A stretch of DNA of 64,000 nucleotides from Tuberibacillus sp. Marseille-P3662 (lineage in GTDB: Bacteria; Bacillota; Bacilli; Bacillales; Sporolactobacillaceae), in NCBI RefSeq assembly GCF_900178005.1, contig NZ_FXBS01000005.1:426507-490506 (forward strand), read 5' to 3'. The translations under genes were made by a program, and so were the position numbers. The notes under the pieces were generated by a model. The model searched no databases. It was given only the letters and a program-made list of their open reading frames with translations, and had not been told where the DNA came from. Positions 16,086 through 24,440 of this stretch are shown piece by piece (position 1 is the first letter of the stretch; every line of letters starts with the position of its first letter).

Positions 16086-17507
16086 TTAATTAAAGGTTGT
16101 TAAAAGTGGTGGCCGTTGTTTCCCGTAACCAGTTGCTTTTTCAAAGGCATGACCGATTTGTAGCACTTCAAAATCAGCGCGGTGACGACCGACAATTTGT
16201 AGTCCAAGCGGTAACCCATCAGATGTGAGGCCGCTCGGAACAGACAGGGCTGGATGACCTGTTGCTGAAATATAATAGCATGACCGCATCCAATCAATGT
16301 AGTTCTCCATAGACTCACCTGTAATGGTCTTCGGGTAGTCTAAGTTGGCGTCAAATGGGGGTACTTGGCTAACGGGAAGCAGCAGCACATCGTATCGTTC
16401 AAAAAATGCCCGCATGTTGTGGTAAAGCTGCTGATGGTGTTGTATGGCTTGATCGATGTCACGACGACTCAACTGTTGCCCCTTCTCAATATTCCAAATC
16501 AAATCTGACTTGAATAATTCACGGTGTTGATCAAGTAATTCCGAGTAAGACATGGCCATTTCCCATGCTCGTAATACATGAAAAACATGGTCCGCATCAG
16601 CCAAATCCGGACAGGCCTCTTCAACAATACAGCCAAGGTCTTCAAAAATTTTGACTTGCTGTTCGATATTTTCTCTGACGGCTGGATCAACGGGAAAAGC
16701 CCCTCCAAGGTCAGTGGACCATGCGACACGAAGCCCTGTCAGATCACGATCGAGCGTCTCACGAAATTGCGTTCCGGGTTCTTCAATAGATATTGGTGAG
16801 CGCGTATCTGGTCCGGCGATCACTGACATCATAAAGGCGGCATCGGCAACGTTACGCGCGAGCGGTCCTTGAACAGCCAATGGAGAAAGTGGCGCCTTCT
16901 TCGGGTATGACGGAACACGTCCTGGTGATGTCCTTAACCCAACAACGTTGTTGAAAGCGGCTGGGAATCGGCAAGAACCCCCCATGTCACTGCCATCGGC
17001 TAAAGGCGTCATTCCACACGCTACAGCAACAGCTGCACCGCCACTGCTGCCGCCTGCAGTCTTGGTTAAGTCATAAGGATTTTTTGTTGTACCAAATACG
17101 CTATTATAAGTATGGGCACCTGCTGCAAATTCAGGGACGTTTGTCTTCCCGACCGTAATCGCACCTGCGCCTTTTAACCTTTCAATGATGAGGTCGTTTT
17201 GCTCAGGGATATGATCACGAAAGACAGGTGATCCATAAGTTGTTGGGATACCAGCCGTTGCGTGGGTATCTTTGTGTGCCATGGGCAGACCATGCAATGG
17301 CCCAACATCAATTCCAGCGGCAAGCTGCTCATCTGCAGCAATCGCAGCTTGTACGGCCTGATCTTCAACGGGTGACACAATTGCATTCACGTATGGATTC
17401 ATTTGCTTTATTTGATCTAGATGAGCTTCCATCACTTCACGAGCGGATACCTTCTTTTGTTTGATGGCGCTTGCGATATCGCGCGCAGTCATGAAACAAA
17501 TATCCAT
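16086..17507 (-). CDS. amidase-signature family hydrolase
   Basis: Hydrolase of the amidase signature family (Ser-cisSer-Lys triad). The lysine is in GLPMAHKDT (about residue 83), the cis-serine in AGGSSGGAAVAVACGM (about 155) and the nucleophile serine in DGSDMGGSCRFPAA (about 180). 473 residues is the usual length. ATG 17507 follows AAGGGG on the minus strand. The neighbour on the 3' side is an AtoE transporter; hydrolysis of a short acyl amide would feed that kind of acid. Not a GatA, since gatC and gatB are absent. Confidence 0.88.
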   Translation of the reverse strand: MDICFMTARDIASAIKQKKVSAREVMEAHLDQIKQMNPYVNAIVSPVEDQAVQAAIAADEQLAAGIDVGPLHGLPMAHKDTHATAGIPTTYGSPVFRDHIPEQNDLIIERLKGAGAITVGKTNVPEFAAGAHTYNSVFGTTKNPYDLTKTAGGSSGGAAVAVACGMTPLADGSDMGGSCRFPAAFNNVVGLRTSPGRVPSYPKKAPLSPLAVQGPLARNVADAAFMMSVIAGPDTRSPISIEEPGTQFRETLDRDLTGLRVAWSTDLGGAFPVDPAVRENIEQQVKIFEDLGCIVEEACPDLADADHVFHVLRAWEMAMSYSELLDQHRELFKSDLIWNIEKGQQLSRRDIDQAIQHHQQLYHNMRAFFERYDVLLLPVSQVPPFDANLDYPKTITGESMENYIDWMRSCYYISATGHPALSVPSGLTSDGLPLGLQIVGRHRADFEVLQIGHAFEKATGYGKQRPPLLTTFN

Positions 17508-17823
17508 ATGACCAGCCCCTTATATTTGGATTTGTCAACGTTCTCAAGTGGGTTCAGATGAAGTCGATTGTCGACGATATGTTGGCTTGTTTATATATTA
17601 TGCGGAGAATCATTTGAATATCATTTGGAATTATTAAAAAATAATAGAGGGTATTAAAATAAAGGAACATTCTTAGATACTAGAAATAATTAACAAACAT
17701 TATAATTTAGCGAATTTAAGATCCAATCAGCAATCGGCTCAGACCAGGTACATGGGTGCCAATACCAGAAAAATTTATGGTTGTTATGGAGACGAGATAA
17801 ACTTCAATCAAAAGGGTGAGTCA
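17508..17823. other. gene-free stretch, nothing recognised
   Basis: AT-rich intergenic DNA between the divergent amidase gene and the small ORF at 17824. It must hold the amidase promoter on the minus strand, but I see no convincing hairpin, operator or remnant. Confidence 0.4.
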
Positions 17824-17943
17824 ATGAAAAGGTTCAACACAGTCATCTACTCTAAATGGTTTGCTATTGTAAGCATAATTGCACTCATTGTGGCTGCATC
17901 TGTTTTTATTTGGTTTTTTGGACTCCCAGCTTTGGCAGGGTAA
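17824..17943 (+). CDS. 39-residue single-span membrane peptide
   Basis: ATG at 17824 follows AAAGGGTGAG. The peptide MKRFNTVIYSKWFAIVSIIA continues to a hydrophobic helix (about 12-34) and ends LPALAG. An upstream in-frame ATG at 17752 lacks a binding site. Too short for family recognition; the good start signal and clean helix support a real small protein. Confidence 0.45.
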   Translation: MKRFNTVIYSKWFAIVSIIALIVAASVFIWFFGLPALAG

Positions 17944-17957
17944 AAGGGGGAGCTATT

Positions 17958-17990
17958 GTGATCAGCGGTGATAATAATAACGTCAACTAA
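17958..17990 (+). CDS. possible 10-residue ORF with strong Shine-Dalgarno
   Basis: AAAGGGGGAG at 17943-17952 is followed five bases later by GTG and a short frame MISGDNNNVN ending at TAA 17988. It begins 15 bases after the 39-residue gene. It may be a real mini-gene, or the remaining start of a deleted gene. Confidence 0.3.
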   Translation: MISGDNNNVN

Positions 17991-18092
17991 TTTCATCTTT
18001 TAAGAATATAGTTTGGACATCATATAAATCCTGGAATGGAATGATGCCGTTATTCTGGCTGTGCTTTTTCCGGGTGAAAAATGAAGTTATTT

Positions 18093-18134
18093 ATAAATAA
18101 TTGTTGAGCTGCCACTTAGGATTAGGTAGCTTTT
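18093..18134 (+). terminator. intrinsic terminator
   Basis: GAGCTGCC with GGTAGCT around CACTTAGGATTA, followed by seven T, at about 18107-18134. Likely ends the small transcript from 17824. Confidence 0.65.
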
Positions 18135-18210
18135 TTTGTTATTAGGAAAATACTTAGACGGTAGACATTCTAAAGAATTACTGTAAAGGACATAAGGATG
18201 AATGAAAAAA

Positions 18211-18262
18211 ATAACCCATTCCCTTACTGGTTAGGTGTAGAATGGGTTATACTTTTTCTGTT
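18211..18262 (-). terminator. conserved-loop terminator element, copy 2
   Basis: ATAACCCATTC (18211-18221) pairs with GAATGGGTTAT (18240-18250). On the minus strand six T follow, so it ends the SDR gene whose stop is at 18264. Loop CCTTACTGGTTAGGTG and flank CTTTTTCTGTT are shared with copies 1 and 3. Confidence 0.75.
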
Positions 18263-18263
18263 A

Positions 18264-18974
18264 TTACCAAGGCATCATCCCGTTTTCATCATAGAGTTTA
18301 CCATTATGAGTGGTGTCACTAAGTGCATATTGAGTAATAATCTGTGCGCTTTCAGCTGGCGTACGGCCGCCTGGTGCGTTTCCATTCAGATCCGTTGTTG
18401 TGAATCCTGGTGTTACACCAATCATTTCAGGGCCGTCGTTACCAAACTCTTTTCCAAAGGCTAATGTTAGAGCATTCACAGCTGTTTTCGATGAGTTATA
18501 ACCTAAAGCATTAATGGGAGCCGTTTCCCCGTTATCGAACTTGGTCTGTGAAGCCATATCAGTTGTGACATTAACTATTCTGCCACTCTGAGCCTTCTTC
18601 ATTAATGGTAGAAAGGCTTGTATCATTTGAAAGGTGCCAAAGAAGTTCACATCAAACGCTTGGCGCAATGTTTCTAATTTAAGTTCACTTGGTAAAGTAC
18701 TGTGATCGAGTGAGATCCCTGCGTTATTAATGAGCAAATCAATGTGATCCGTCACTTCGAGTATTTTTTCCACAGAATTATGAATGGACTGAGTGTCAGA
18801 AATATCAACGGGTATAAATGAGACATTTGCATAACCCAAAGATTGAACAGCTTTTTGTCCAAGGTCCTCATTACGAGCTCCAAGGAATACGTGGTAATCC
18901 TCGTCAGCTAATTGATGGACGATTTCATACCCAATGCCTTTATTTGCACCAGTTACAAAAGCGTATTTTGTCAT
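18264..18974 (-). CDS. short-chain dehydrogenase/reductase (carbonyl reductase-like)
   Basis: NAD(P)H-dependent classical SDR of 236 residues: cofactor motif TGANKGIG (residues 8-15), LLINNAG near 85, catalytic Tyr-Lys in YNSSK and a PGFTTTDLNG loop of the carbonyl-reductase-like group. GGAGG lies 8 bases before ATG 18974 on the minus strand; the longer frame from 18989 was not used. No operon partner. Substrate unknown; members reduce quinones and reactive carbonyls. Confidence 0.88.
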   Translation of the reverse strand: MTKYAFVTGANKGIGYEIVHQLADEDYHVFLGARNEDLGQKAVQSLGYANVSFIPVDISDTQSIHNSVEKILEVTDHIDLLINNAGISLDHSTLPSELKLETLRQAFDVNFFGTFQMIQAFLPLMKKAQSGRIVNVTTDMASQTKFDNGETAPINALGYNSSKTAVNALTLAFGKEFGNDGPEMIGVTPGFTTTDLNGNAPGGRTPAESAQIITQYALSDTTHNGKLYDENGMMPW

Positions 18975-19003
18975 TACGAATGCCTCCAAATTTTTATTTT
19001 TAA

Positions 19004-19100
19004 GGCTATGTTAAAGGTCATTGTTGTTTTTTGCCCTTCGTTGATTGGAAAGGGGGGCGAACGCCTGGAGCGGAAATCAACAGTCACGTTTAACAGAGCC
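19004..19100. repeat. dispersed repeat, short form C
   Basis: About 97 bases from GGCTATGTTAAAGGTCATTG through a GATTGGA...GGAGCGGAAATCAAC core to CAGTCACGTTTAACAGAG. Nearly identical to 20472-20569. The core equals the two ends of the long intergenic repeat joined without its centre. The gene-free stretch 18975-19332 otherwise holds only a SigD-like octamer. Confidence 0.7.
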
Positions 19101-19294
19101 ATTTTTAATAGGATACACCCTAAACCTCACTTAATGCCAAGATTTGAATTTTTTGTTGAAAGCATTTGGTGTCATATATTTGTACAGTATGTTTGGAAGT
19201 CCCTCAACAAAACAAGCACCGCCTTTGTTAGGAAGTTTTAAGGGAGAATGTGTCACTTTTGGTTTCTGATCATTTCATTCTACCATGCTTATAG

Positions 19295-19302
19295 CCGATA
19301 TT
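19295..19302 (+). promoter_or_regulatory. SigD-like -10 element GCCGATAT, copy 2
   Basis: GCCGATAT about 30 bases before the NERD gene, in context ATGCTTATAGCCGATATTAA that resembles copy 1 at 14204. No TAAA at the proper distance upstream. If active it would drive the NERD gene. Confidence 0.35.
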
Positions 19303-19332
19303 AAGGTTAAATGAGACAAAGGGGCATTTAGG

Positions 19333-20148
19333 ATGAAGTTATTAGAACTATTTAAAAAGAAAGCACCCGTTAAGAAGCCAAAAGCTCAGCCTAAAGCGAA
19401 CCAACAGAAACAAACTAGAAGTAGTGAAAAGATCGCAGCTAGAAAAGGGGACATCGGCGAATATAAAATTGATATCCAGCTCTCGCAGCTCCCGAAAGAA
19501 TATAGATGCTTAAATGATATTATGATTAATAACCCCAGATCAGTGTCCGGCTATTCACAAATTGACCATATTGTGCTTTCACCGTATGGCATCTTTGTGA
19601 TCGAAACGAAAAACTATCAGGGTACCATTTATGGCGGGAAGCATAGAAAGACATGGCTCATCAATGGCAAATTTAAAATGCTGAATCCTGTCATGCAAAA
19701 TGATGGCCATATCAAAGCGTTGAAACAATATGTTGACAAGAAGTTTGACTCACAGTTCATTTCGCTTATATCATTTACAAAACGCTGTAAGTTGAAAATT
19801 GATAATGATATGCGAGAGATATCTTCTGATGAAATGGTTATTTATGACCTTTATTTATCTGAAACCATCAACCGGAAAGTCTTAAGGAAACAATTGCAGG
19901 TGAAAGAGCCCATGCTTTCACAGGTAGATATACAAAACATTTACAATACGATCAACGCTGAGAACATAACTGATCCAAAAGTGCGAGAGGAACACAATCG
20001 AGCTATTACGACGTCGAAGGATCAGAATAACCAACCGAAGTGCGCTATTTGCGACAAACCTGTTTCCCAGAAAGTGAAGCAGTATTGTCTATCCAATAAG
20101 TCATTCAAGGGAAAGATCTATTGTTTTGAACATCAGAAAAGGGCGTAA
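19333..20148 (+). CDS. NERD-domain protein with C-terminal zinc-ribbon-like end
   Basis: A Lys/Gln-rich N-terminus (about 1-35) is followed by a nuclease-related NERD domain (about 38-160) with GDIGEYKI, the metal site Asp in GYSQIDHIVLS and the ExK pair in GIFVIETKNYQG. A C-terminal block holds CAICDKPVSQ and later YC and YCFEH, consistent with a small zinc site. 271 residues. Cytoplasmic. NERD proteins are thought to act on nucleic acids; the reaction here is not known. A small membrane protein gene follows after about 50 bases. Confidence 0.85.
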   Translation: MKLLELFKKKAPVKKPKAQPKANQQKQTRSSEKIAARKGDIGEYKIDIQLSQLPKEYRCLNDIMINNPRSVSGYSQIDHIVLSPYGIFVIETKNYQGTIYGGKHRKTWLINGKFKMLNPVMQNDGHIKALKQYVDKKFDSQFISLISFTKRCKLKIDNDMREISSDEMVIYDLYLSETINRKVLRKQLQVKEPMLSQVDIQNIYNTINAENITDPKVREEHNRAITTSKDQNNQPKCAICDKPVSQKVKQYCLSNKSFKGKIYCFEHQKRA

Positions 20149-20198
20149 AGTTTTTTGGGATAGGTGCTGGTCGTGATCTAATGTGTGGGGTGATTCAA

Positions 20199-20465
20199 TT
20201 GAAAGCCATTTTTAAGAAGAAAAGAACCTTGATAACCATTGATATCGTTTTTATAGTCATCATCCTTGCAGTCACAATTTATTCTGATAAATCGGGTCAT
20301 AGTGCCTATACAACCCAACTTTGGTTTTTGATTTTAATAACCTGTTTGAGCCTATCAAGTGTTGTTGAAGCGATCCACTTATATCTAAGGAGTGAAAAAA
20401 TAAAATTGCTTATCTCCATAATGGCCTCCGTGTTTTTCATGGTCATATTCATTATGGTTATTTAA
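20199..20465 (+). CDS. small membrane protein, function unknown
   Basis: 88 residues from the TTG at 20199, which has GTGGGGTGA in front; an ATG at 20181 in the same frame is less well placed. Three hydrophobic segments: TLITIDIVFIVIILAVTIYS, LWFLILITCLSLSSVV and LLISIMASVFFMVIFIMVI. It probably shares a transcript with the NERD gene. I do not recognise a family. Confidence 0.55.
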   Translation: MKAIFKKKRTLITIDIVFIVIILAVTIYSDKSGHSAYTTQLWFLILITCLSLSSVVEAIHLYLRSEKIKLLISIMASVFFMVIFIMVI

Positions 20466-20471
20466 ATGGAT

Positions 20472-20569
20472 GGCTATGTTAAAGGTCATTGTTGTTTTTT
20501 TGCATTTCGCTGATTGGAGAGGAAGGCGAACGCCTGGAGCGGAAATCAACAGTCATGTTTAGCAGAACC
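20472..20569. repeat. dispersed repeat, short form D
   Basis: Nearly identical to 19004-19100 over the whole length, with the same GGCTATGTTAAAGG start and GCGGAAATCAACAGTCA end. Located between the small membrane protein and the MFS terminator. Confidence 0.7.
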
Positions 20570-20581
20570 AAATGGATAAAA

Positions 20582-20635
20582 GAGGAATCCATCCCCATGT
20601 TGGTTAGGTGTAGGATGGATTCCTCTTTTCTGTTA
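20582..20635 (-). terminator. conserved-loop terminator element, copy 3
   Basis: GAATCCATCC pairs with GGATGGATTC around CCATGTTGGTTAGGTGTA; flank CTCTTTTCTGTT. On the minus strand it follows the stop of the MFS gene directly and ends in a short T-run. Stem differs from copies 1 and 2 while the loop is kept. Confidence 0.7.
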
Positions 20636-21847
20636 TTTCATGACTGCTTTTTTTTGCTGGTTCTGTTTTGTTAATTTGAAGAAGATGATAGCCCCGGCAC
20701 AAGAGGTTACAAATAATATCGCTCCCATTGGAACGGCGGTCGACTCATTGATTCCTACAAGAGGAGAGACCAGAGATCCGAATAATAACGGCAGCATGCC
20801 TATAAGGGCACTTGCACTTCCGGCTCGATGGCCTTGATGTTCCATGGCTAATGTAAAAGTGCTAGTCAGAACCATGCCAATCGTGGTCATGTAAATAAAT
20901 ATCGAAATCACTAGAGTAGCTAGTGGCCCTTTAATGATTGTCATGACTAGAAGTATGGATGTCGCACTTACAGCAATTATAACCGCCGCTCGAAGCAAAC
21001 TTCTTTCATGAATGAATTCACCTAAGCGCCCGATGATAAAACTCCCCGAAATAATGGCCAGCCCATTCATGCCAAATAGGATACTGAAGACTTGCGGTGA
21101 CACACCATAGATTTCCTGATACACAAAAGGCGTTCCTGATACATAAGCAAAGCTGCCTCCATGAATCAATCCCACGGTTAATGCGTAACCAATAAAAGAA
21201 CGATCTTTCAGCAAACTCCCTATCGTTCGAATAGAATGCCCTAAAGAACTTGGTGTGCGCTTCTCTAGTGGTAATGTCTCTTCTAACCGTAAAGCAATAA
21301 TCAGAACAATGATAAGGCCAAGGAGACATAAAAAGTAGAAAATCGAGTGCCAGCTTGAAGACGGCAAAAGTAAGATAGCTCCACCTGATATCGGTGCAAT
21401 CATAGGAGCCACTGCATTAATGACCATCAAAAGCGCAAAGAATTTTGTGAGCGCTCGACCGCTGAACACATCTCGAACAACTGCACGCGAAAGAACGACC
21501 CCGGATGAAGCCGTGAAACCTTGTAAAAATCGGGCGACCACTAGTGTCATAATATTTGGGGCGAGCGCACAGAGGAGGGATGATAGCGAAAATAAGAAGA
21601 TGGATATCATTAAAGGTTTCCTTCTCCCCTGGGCATCACTGATCGGACCAATAACGATTTGACCGATTGCAAGGCCGACCAAACACGTTGTTAAACTGAG
21701 CTGAACAAGAGACGCGCTAACGTCTAGTTCGCTAGCAATGCCGGGAAAGCTCGGTAAGTACATATCAATGTTGAGCGGGCCTAATATCCCAAGCATACCT
21801 AGAAGCAAAGCTAATCCCAAGCGCTCTTTTCCAGTTGGATTATGCAT
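20633..21847 (-). CDS. Bcr/CflA-type MFS drug efflux transporter
   Basis: Twelve-helix major facilitator of the DHA1 drug:proton antiporter group. DMYLPSFPGIASEL near the N-terminus, the motif A form GPISDAQGRRKPLM, and RFLQGFTASSGVVLSRAVVRD are the Bcr/CflA hallmarks. About 404 residues from the ATG at 21847; the in-frame ATG at 21859 lies against the AAGGAAGG site and the frame extends to 21889, so the start is uncertain by a few codons. Exported compound unknown. Single-gene transcript. Confidence 0.88.
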   Translation of the reverse strand: MHNPTGKERLGLALLLGMLGILGPLNIDMYLPSFPGIASELDVSASLVQLSLTTCLVGLAIGQIVIGPISDAQGRRKPLMISIFLFSLSSLLCALAPNIMTLVVARFLQGFTASSGVVLSRAVVRDVFSGRALTKFFALLMVINAVAPMIAPISGGAILLLPSSSWHSIFYFLCLLGLIIVLIIALRLEETLPLEKRTPSSLGHSIRTIGSLLKDRSFIGYALTVGLIHGGSFAYVSGTPFVYQEIYGVSPQVFSILFGMNGLAIISGSFIIGRLGEFIHERSLLRAAVIIAVSATSILLVMTIIKGPLATLVISIFIYMTTIGMVLTSTFTLAMEHQGHRAGSASALIGMLPLLFGSLVSPLVGINESTAVPMGAILFVTSCAGAIIFFKLTKQNQQKKAVMK

Positions 21848-22020
21848 ACATATTGTCATACCTTCCTTTTTGATAAATAAAAGACTCATGTCTGACTCTT
21901 TATTTTAAATGATTCTATATCATTTGGTAAGTGCTAATCGTGGGGTGCCGACCTCAAGGAAGAAGCTGGGACAAATCTAAAACAAGATACTCAAAAGCCG
22001 AACATAAGATATTAAAGCAA

Positions 22021-22290
22021 GTTCTAAGCGTCATCAAAATACGTAGACGTCTTCGGGGAACAGCACGAACGCCTTAGAATAAGCTTCTTTGGACTGCGAC
22101 GAAGCATCTTGCTTCTCTGAATAGGCTTGAAGATGTAGGAGCACGAGCCGAAGATCCACTTGGCAAGTTAGTTGAGGCCGTGCCCGAGGCAAGCAAAGGA
22201 TTTTGACGAAGTGATGACGGGCGTTACTATTTTAAACAAATCATCCGAACTGATTAAAAAAGTTCGGATGATTCTGTGACTCATATACTT
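22021..22290. repeat. modular dispersed repeat, copy 1
   Basis: Module 1 GTTCTAAGCGTCATCAAAA (from 22021), module 2 TTTTGACGAAGTGATGACG (near 22202) and module 3, a hairpin AATCATCCGAACT / AGTTCGGATGATT (about 22242-22275) followed by CTGTGACTCATATACTT. Between modules 1 and 2 is a copy-specific segment of about 130 bases. The same modules occur at 38367-38595. Module 3 lies just after the AGCS gene on the minus strand and may serve as its terminator. The gene-free stretch 21848-22314 holds only this. Confidence 0.65.
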
Positions 22291-22314
22291 TTGATCATTC
22301 TCTTCCTTTGGTTA

Positions 22315-23721
22315 TTAATCATCTTCTACAAATAATTTTACCTTTTTCTCTTTTGTCTTTTCCTTATATACTCTGTTCATATAGTCATCGTTAATGTCGG
22401 CAATGTCTTGATGTAAGAAGAGCATGGGGATAATGTTGGCTATGACGACAAGACCCAGGGTGATATCAAGGAACTGCCAGATAAACTGGAGTCCTCCGAG
22501 AGCTCCGATCAATACCGCTAAAATATAGATGACTCTCATGACTTTAGCTGTCTTCAAGCCATACAAGTACTCAGCCTGTTTTTCCCCGTAGAAAATAATA
22601 ATACCAACTGTCGTTATGATGAAAAATAATAGAAATATGGACACAAAAGCGCCGCCGAACACATCGCCTAATTGACTTGAAAAAGCGACATTGATCATAT
22701 TCGATGCGTGTTCCGCACTGACTTCTTGCCAGGCGCCCGTCACTAAGACGACCAATCCTGAAATGGTACAAATCACGATGGTATCAATAAATACACTAAA
22801 GATGCCCCACATGGCCTGTTTCGAAGGATGATCCGTTTGGGCTGCGGCGTGGGCGATCGGCGCTGTACCGATCCCGGCCTCATTAGAATATAACCCGCGA
22901 GCGACACCCCAGCGAAGCGCTTCAGCTATTCCGGCACCGGCAAATCCACCAACGGCTGAAATAGGTGTGAACGCATGGGTAATAATCAATCCGAAAACAC
23001 CAGGGATTTCACCTATATGAGCTAAAATGATAACTAAGGCCACACCGACATAAATCAAGACCATACCTGGCACAATTTTATCTGTTACTTTAGCAATTCG
23101 CTTAATACCACCGAAAACAACAAGGGCAATTAAGACGCACATGGCAGCACCTGTTAAATAAGCTGGCCAGCCGAAAGCATCTTCTGTTTGTGTGGCAATT
23201 GAATTGGATTGCACCATAACACTTGGAATTAATTCAAGCATGAGTAGAAAGGCAAAGGCGGAAGCGACCCATTTCCATCCTAGCGCCTTTTTAATATAAT
23301 ATTGGGGTCCCCCGACCCATACGTTGTCTGCATTCTTTTCCCGGTACTTAATTGCGAGCAGGATTTCTGAATACTTTGTTGCCATCCCGAGTAAAGCAAC
23401 AATCCACATCCAAAACAACGCACCGGGTCCACCTAATGCAATGGCTACAGGCACACCGACAATGTTAGTTGCACCTGCTGTAGAGGCTAAAGCTGACGTG
23501 AAAGCTTGAAAAGGGGTAATGGTCCCGGAATGTTTATTTTTCTTAAAGGTTTGTCCAATGGTCTGATGAAGGACATGACCGAAGAAACGAAATTGGAAAA
23601 ACTTCAACCGAATGGTAAGAAATATACCCCCAATAATGAGAATGAAAGACAAAAGGTAGGTCCATAAAAATCCTGACAGATTGGCCACAGTTATTTCAAT
23701 ATAATGCCATAAATCGTCCAA
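22315..23721 (-). CDS. sodium:alanine symporter family (AGCS) transporter
   Basis: Membrane symporter for alanine or glycine with sodium. Hallmarks are GTITPFQAFTSALASTAGATNI, GGPGALFWMWIVALLGMATK, the YSNEAGIGTAPIAHAAA segment and a YGEKQAEYL motif. 468 residues, full length. The start is TTG at 23721 with GGAG eight bases ahead on the minus strand. Monocistronic. The C-terminus is charged (KEKTKEKKVKLFVEDD). Confidence 0.93.
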   Translation of the reverse strand: MDDLWHYIEITVANLSGFLWTYLLSFILIIGGIFLTIRLKFFQFRFFGHVLHQTIGQTFKKNKHSGTITPFQAFTSALASTAGATNIVGVPVAIALGGPGALFWMWIVALLGMATKYSEILLAIKYREKNADNVWVGGPQYYIKKALGWKWVASAFAFLLMLELIPSVMVQSNSIATQTEDAFGWPAYLTGAAMCVLIALVVFGGIKRIAKVTDKIVPGMVLIYVGVALVIILAHIGEIPGVFGLIITHAFTPISAVGGFAGAGIAEALRWGVARGLYSNEAGIGTAPIAHAAAQTDHPSKQAMWGIFSVFIDTIVICTISGLVVLVTGAWQEVSAEHASNMINVAFSSQLGDVFGGAFVSIFLLFFIITTVGIIIFYGEKQAEYLYGLKTAKVMRVIYILAVLIGALGGLQFIWQFLDITLGLVVIANIIPMLFLHQDIADINDDYMNRVYKEKTKEKKVKLFVEDD

Positions 23722-23949
23722 AAAATAGACTCCTTTCAGAAATCATAGTTTGTATTTCTTTTTTAAACAAAATTATGTTATTTCTAAATTATACATAAAA
23801 ATCTAAATCTTTCAATCATCCATAGTCTTTCAACATTCAATGAAATGTCATAGTGTTATTGAATATTAAGCTGTTATGCACCCAAAAAGGTTAGCTTAAA
23901 TGTCGAACTAAACTGTGTTAGAAAAGAACTTTTATTTGAGGTGCCTGTA

Positions 23950-24213
23950 TTGAGAAAAGCGGTTCTAGCGAGTTACTACGGAATAGGTTTGATATTTTTA
24001 CTGTTTCATTTCATTGTGTTATTTTTTTCCACAAAACTATATTTGGGCTTTGCAACTCTATCATTATGGGGAACACTGGGGATCATCATATGTATTGCTA
24101 TTAGTTTTAAACATCTCAGTTTGGCCATACGAGTTACTTCGCTAGTCATTATCATTCAGCTATTAGCCCTGATGTTTTCCTATATCATTTTGTTTCAATT
24201 CAAGGGTTATTAA
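23950..24213 (+). CDS. small membrane protein, function unknown
   Basis: 87 residues, from TTG at 23950 with GAGGTG six bases upstream; the frame itself opens at 23941. Three hydrophobic stretches: YYGIGLIFLLFHFIVLFF, LSLWGTLGIIICIAISF and VTSLVIIIQLLALMFSYIIL. No family recognised. A strong terminator follows at 24283. Confidence 0.55.
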   Translation: MRKAVLASYYGIGLIFLLFHFIVLFFSTKLYLGFATLSLWGTLGIIICIAISFKHLSLAIRVTSLVIIIQLLALMFSYIILFQFKGY

Positions 24214-24282
24214 TCGTGGAATAAGGGATCATCACTTGTTGAGGAACTCTCCGTTCAAACAATACGTAGAAAAGCTCATGTC

Positions 24283-24317
24283 GGCCAATCAGAAGGATCC
24301 TTCTGATTGGCCTTTTT
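24283..24317 (+). terminator. intrinsic terminator, perfect palindrome
   Basis: A perfect 30-base palindrome (24283-24312, GGCCAATCAGAAGGA and its complement) followed by TTTTT and an AT-rich tail. Ends the transcript of the small membrane protein at 23950. Confidence 0.85.
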
Positions 24318-24440
24318 AATTTTAGATGTCTATTTCTTCGACCCCCTTCCTGAGGGATTGTGTGTGCCTGTATATTCCCATATACTTAAATAACGGATGA
24401 CCATTTCCGTAACTGCAGAATATTTCCGGGGAGGGACACC

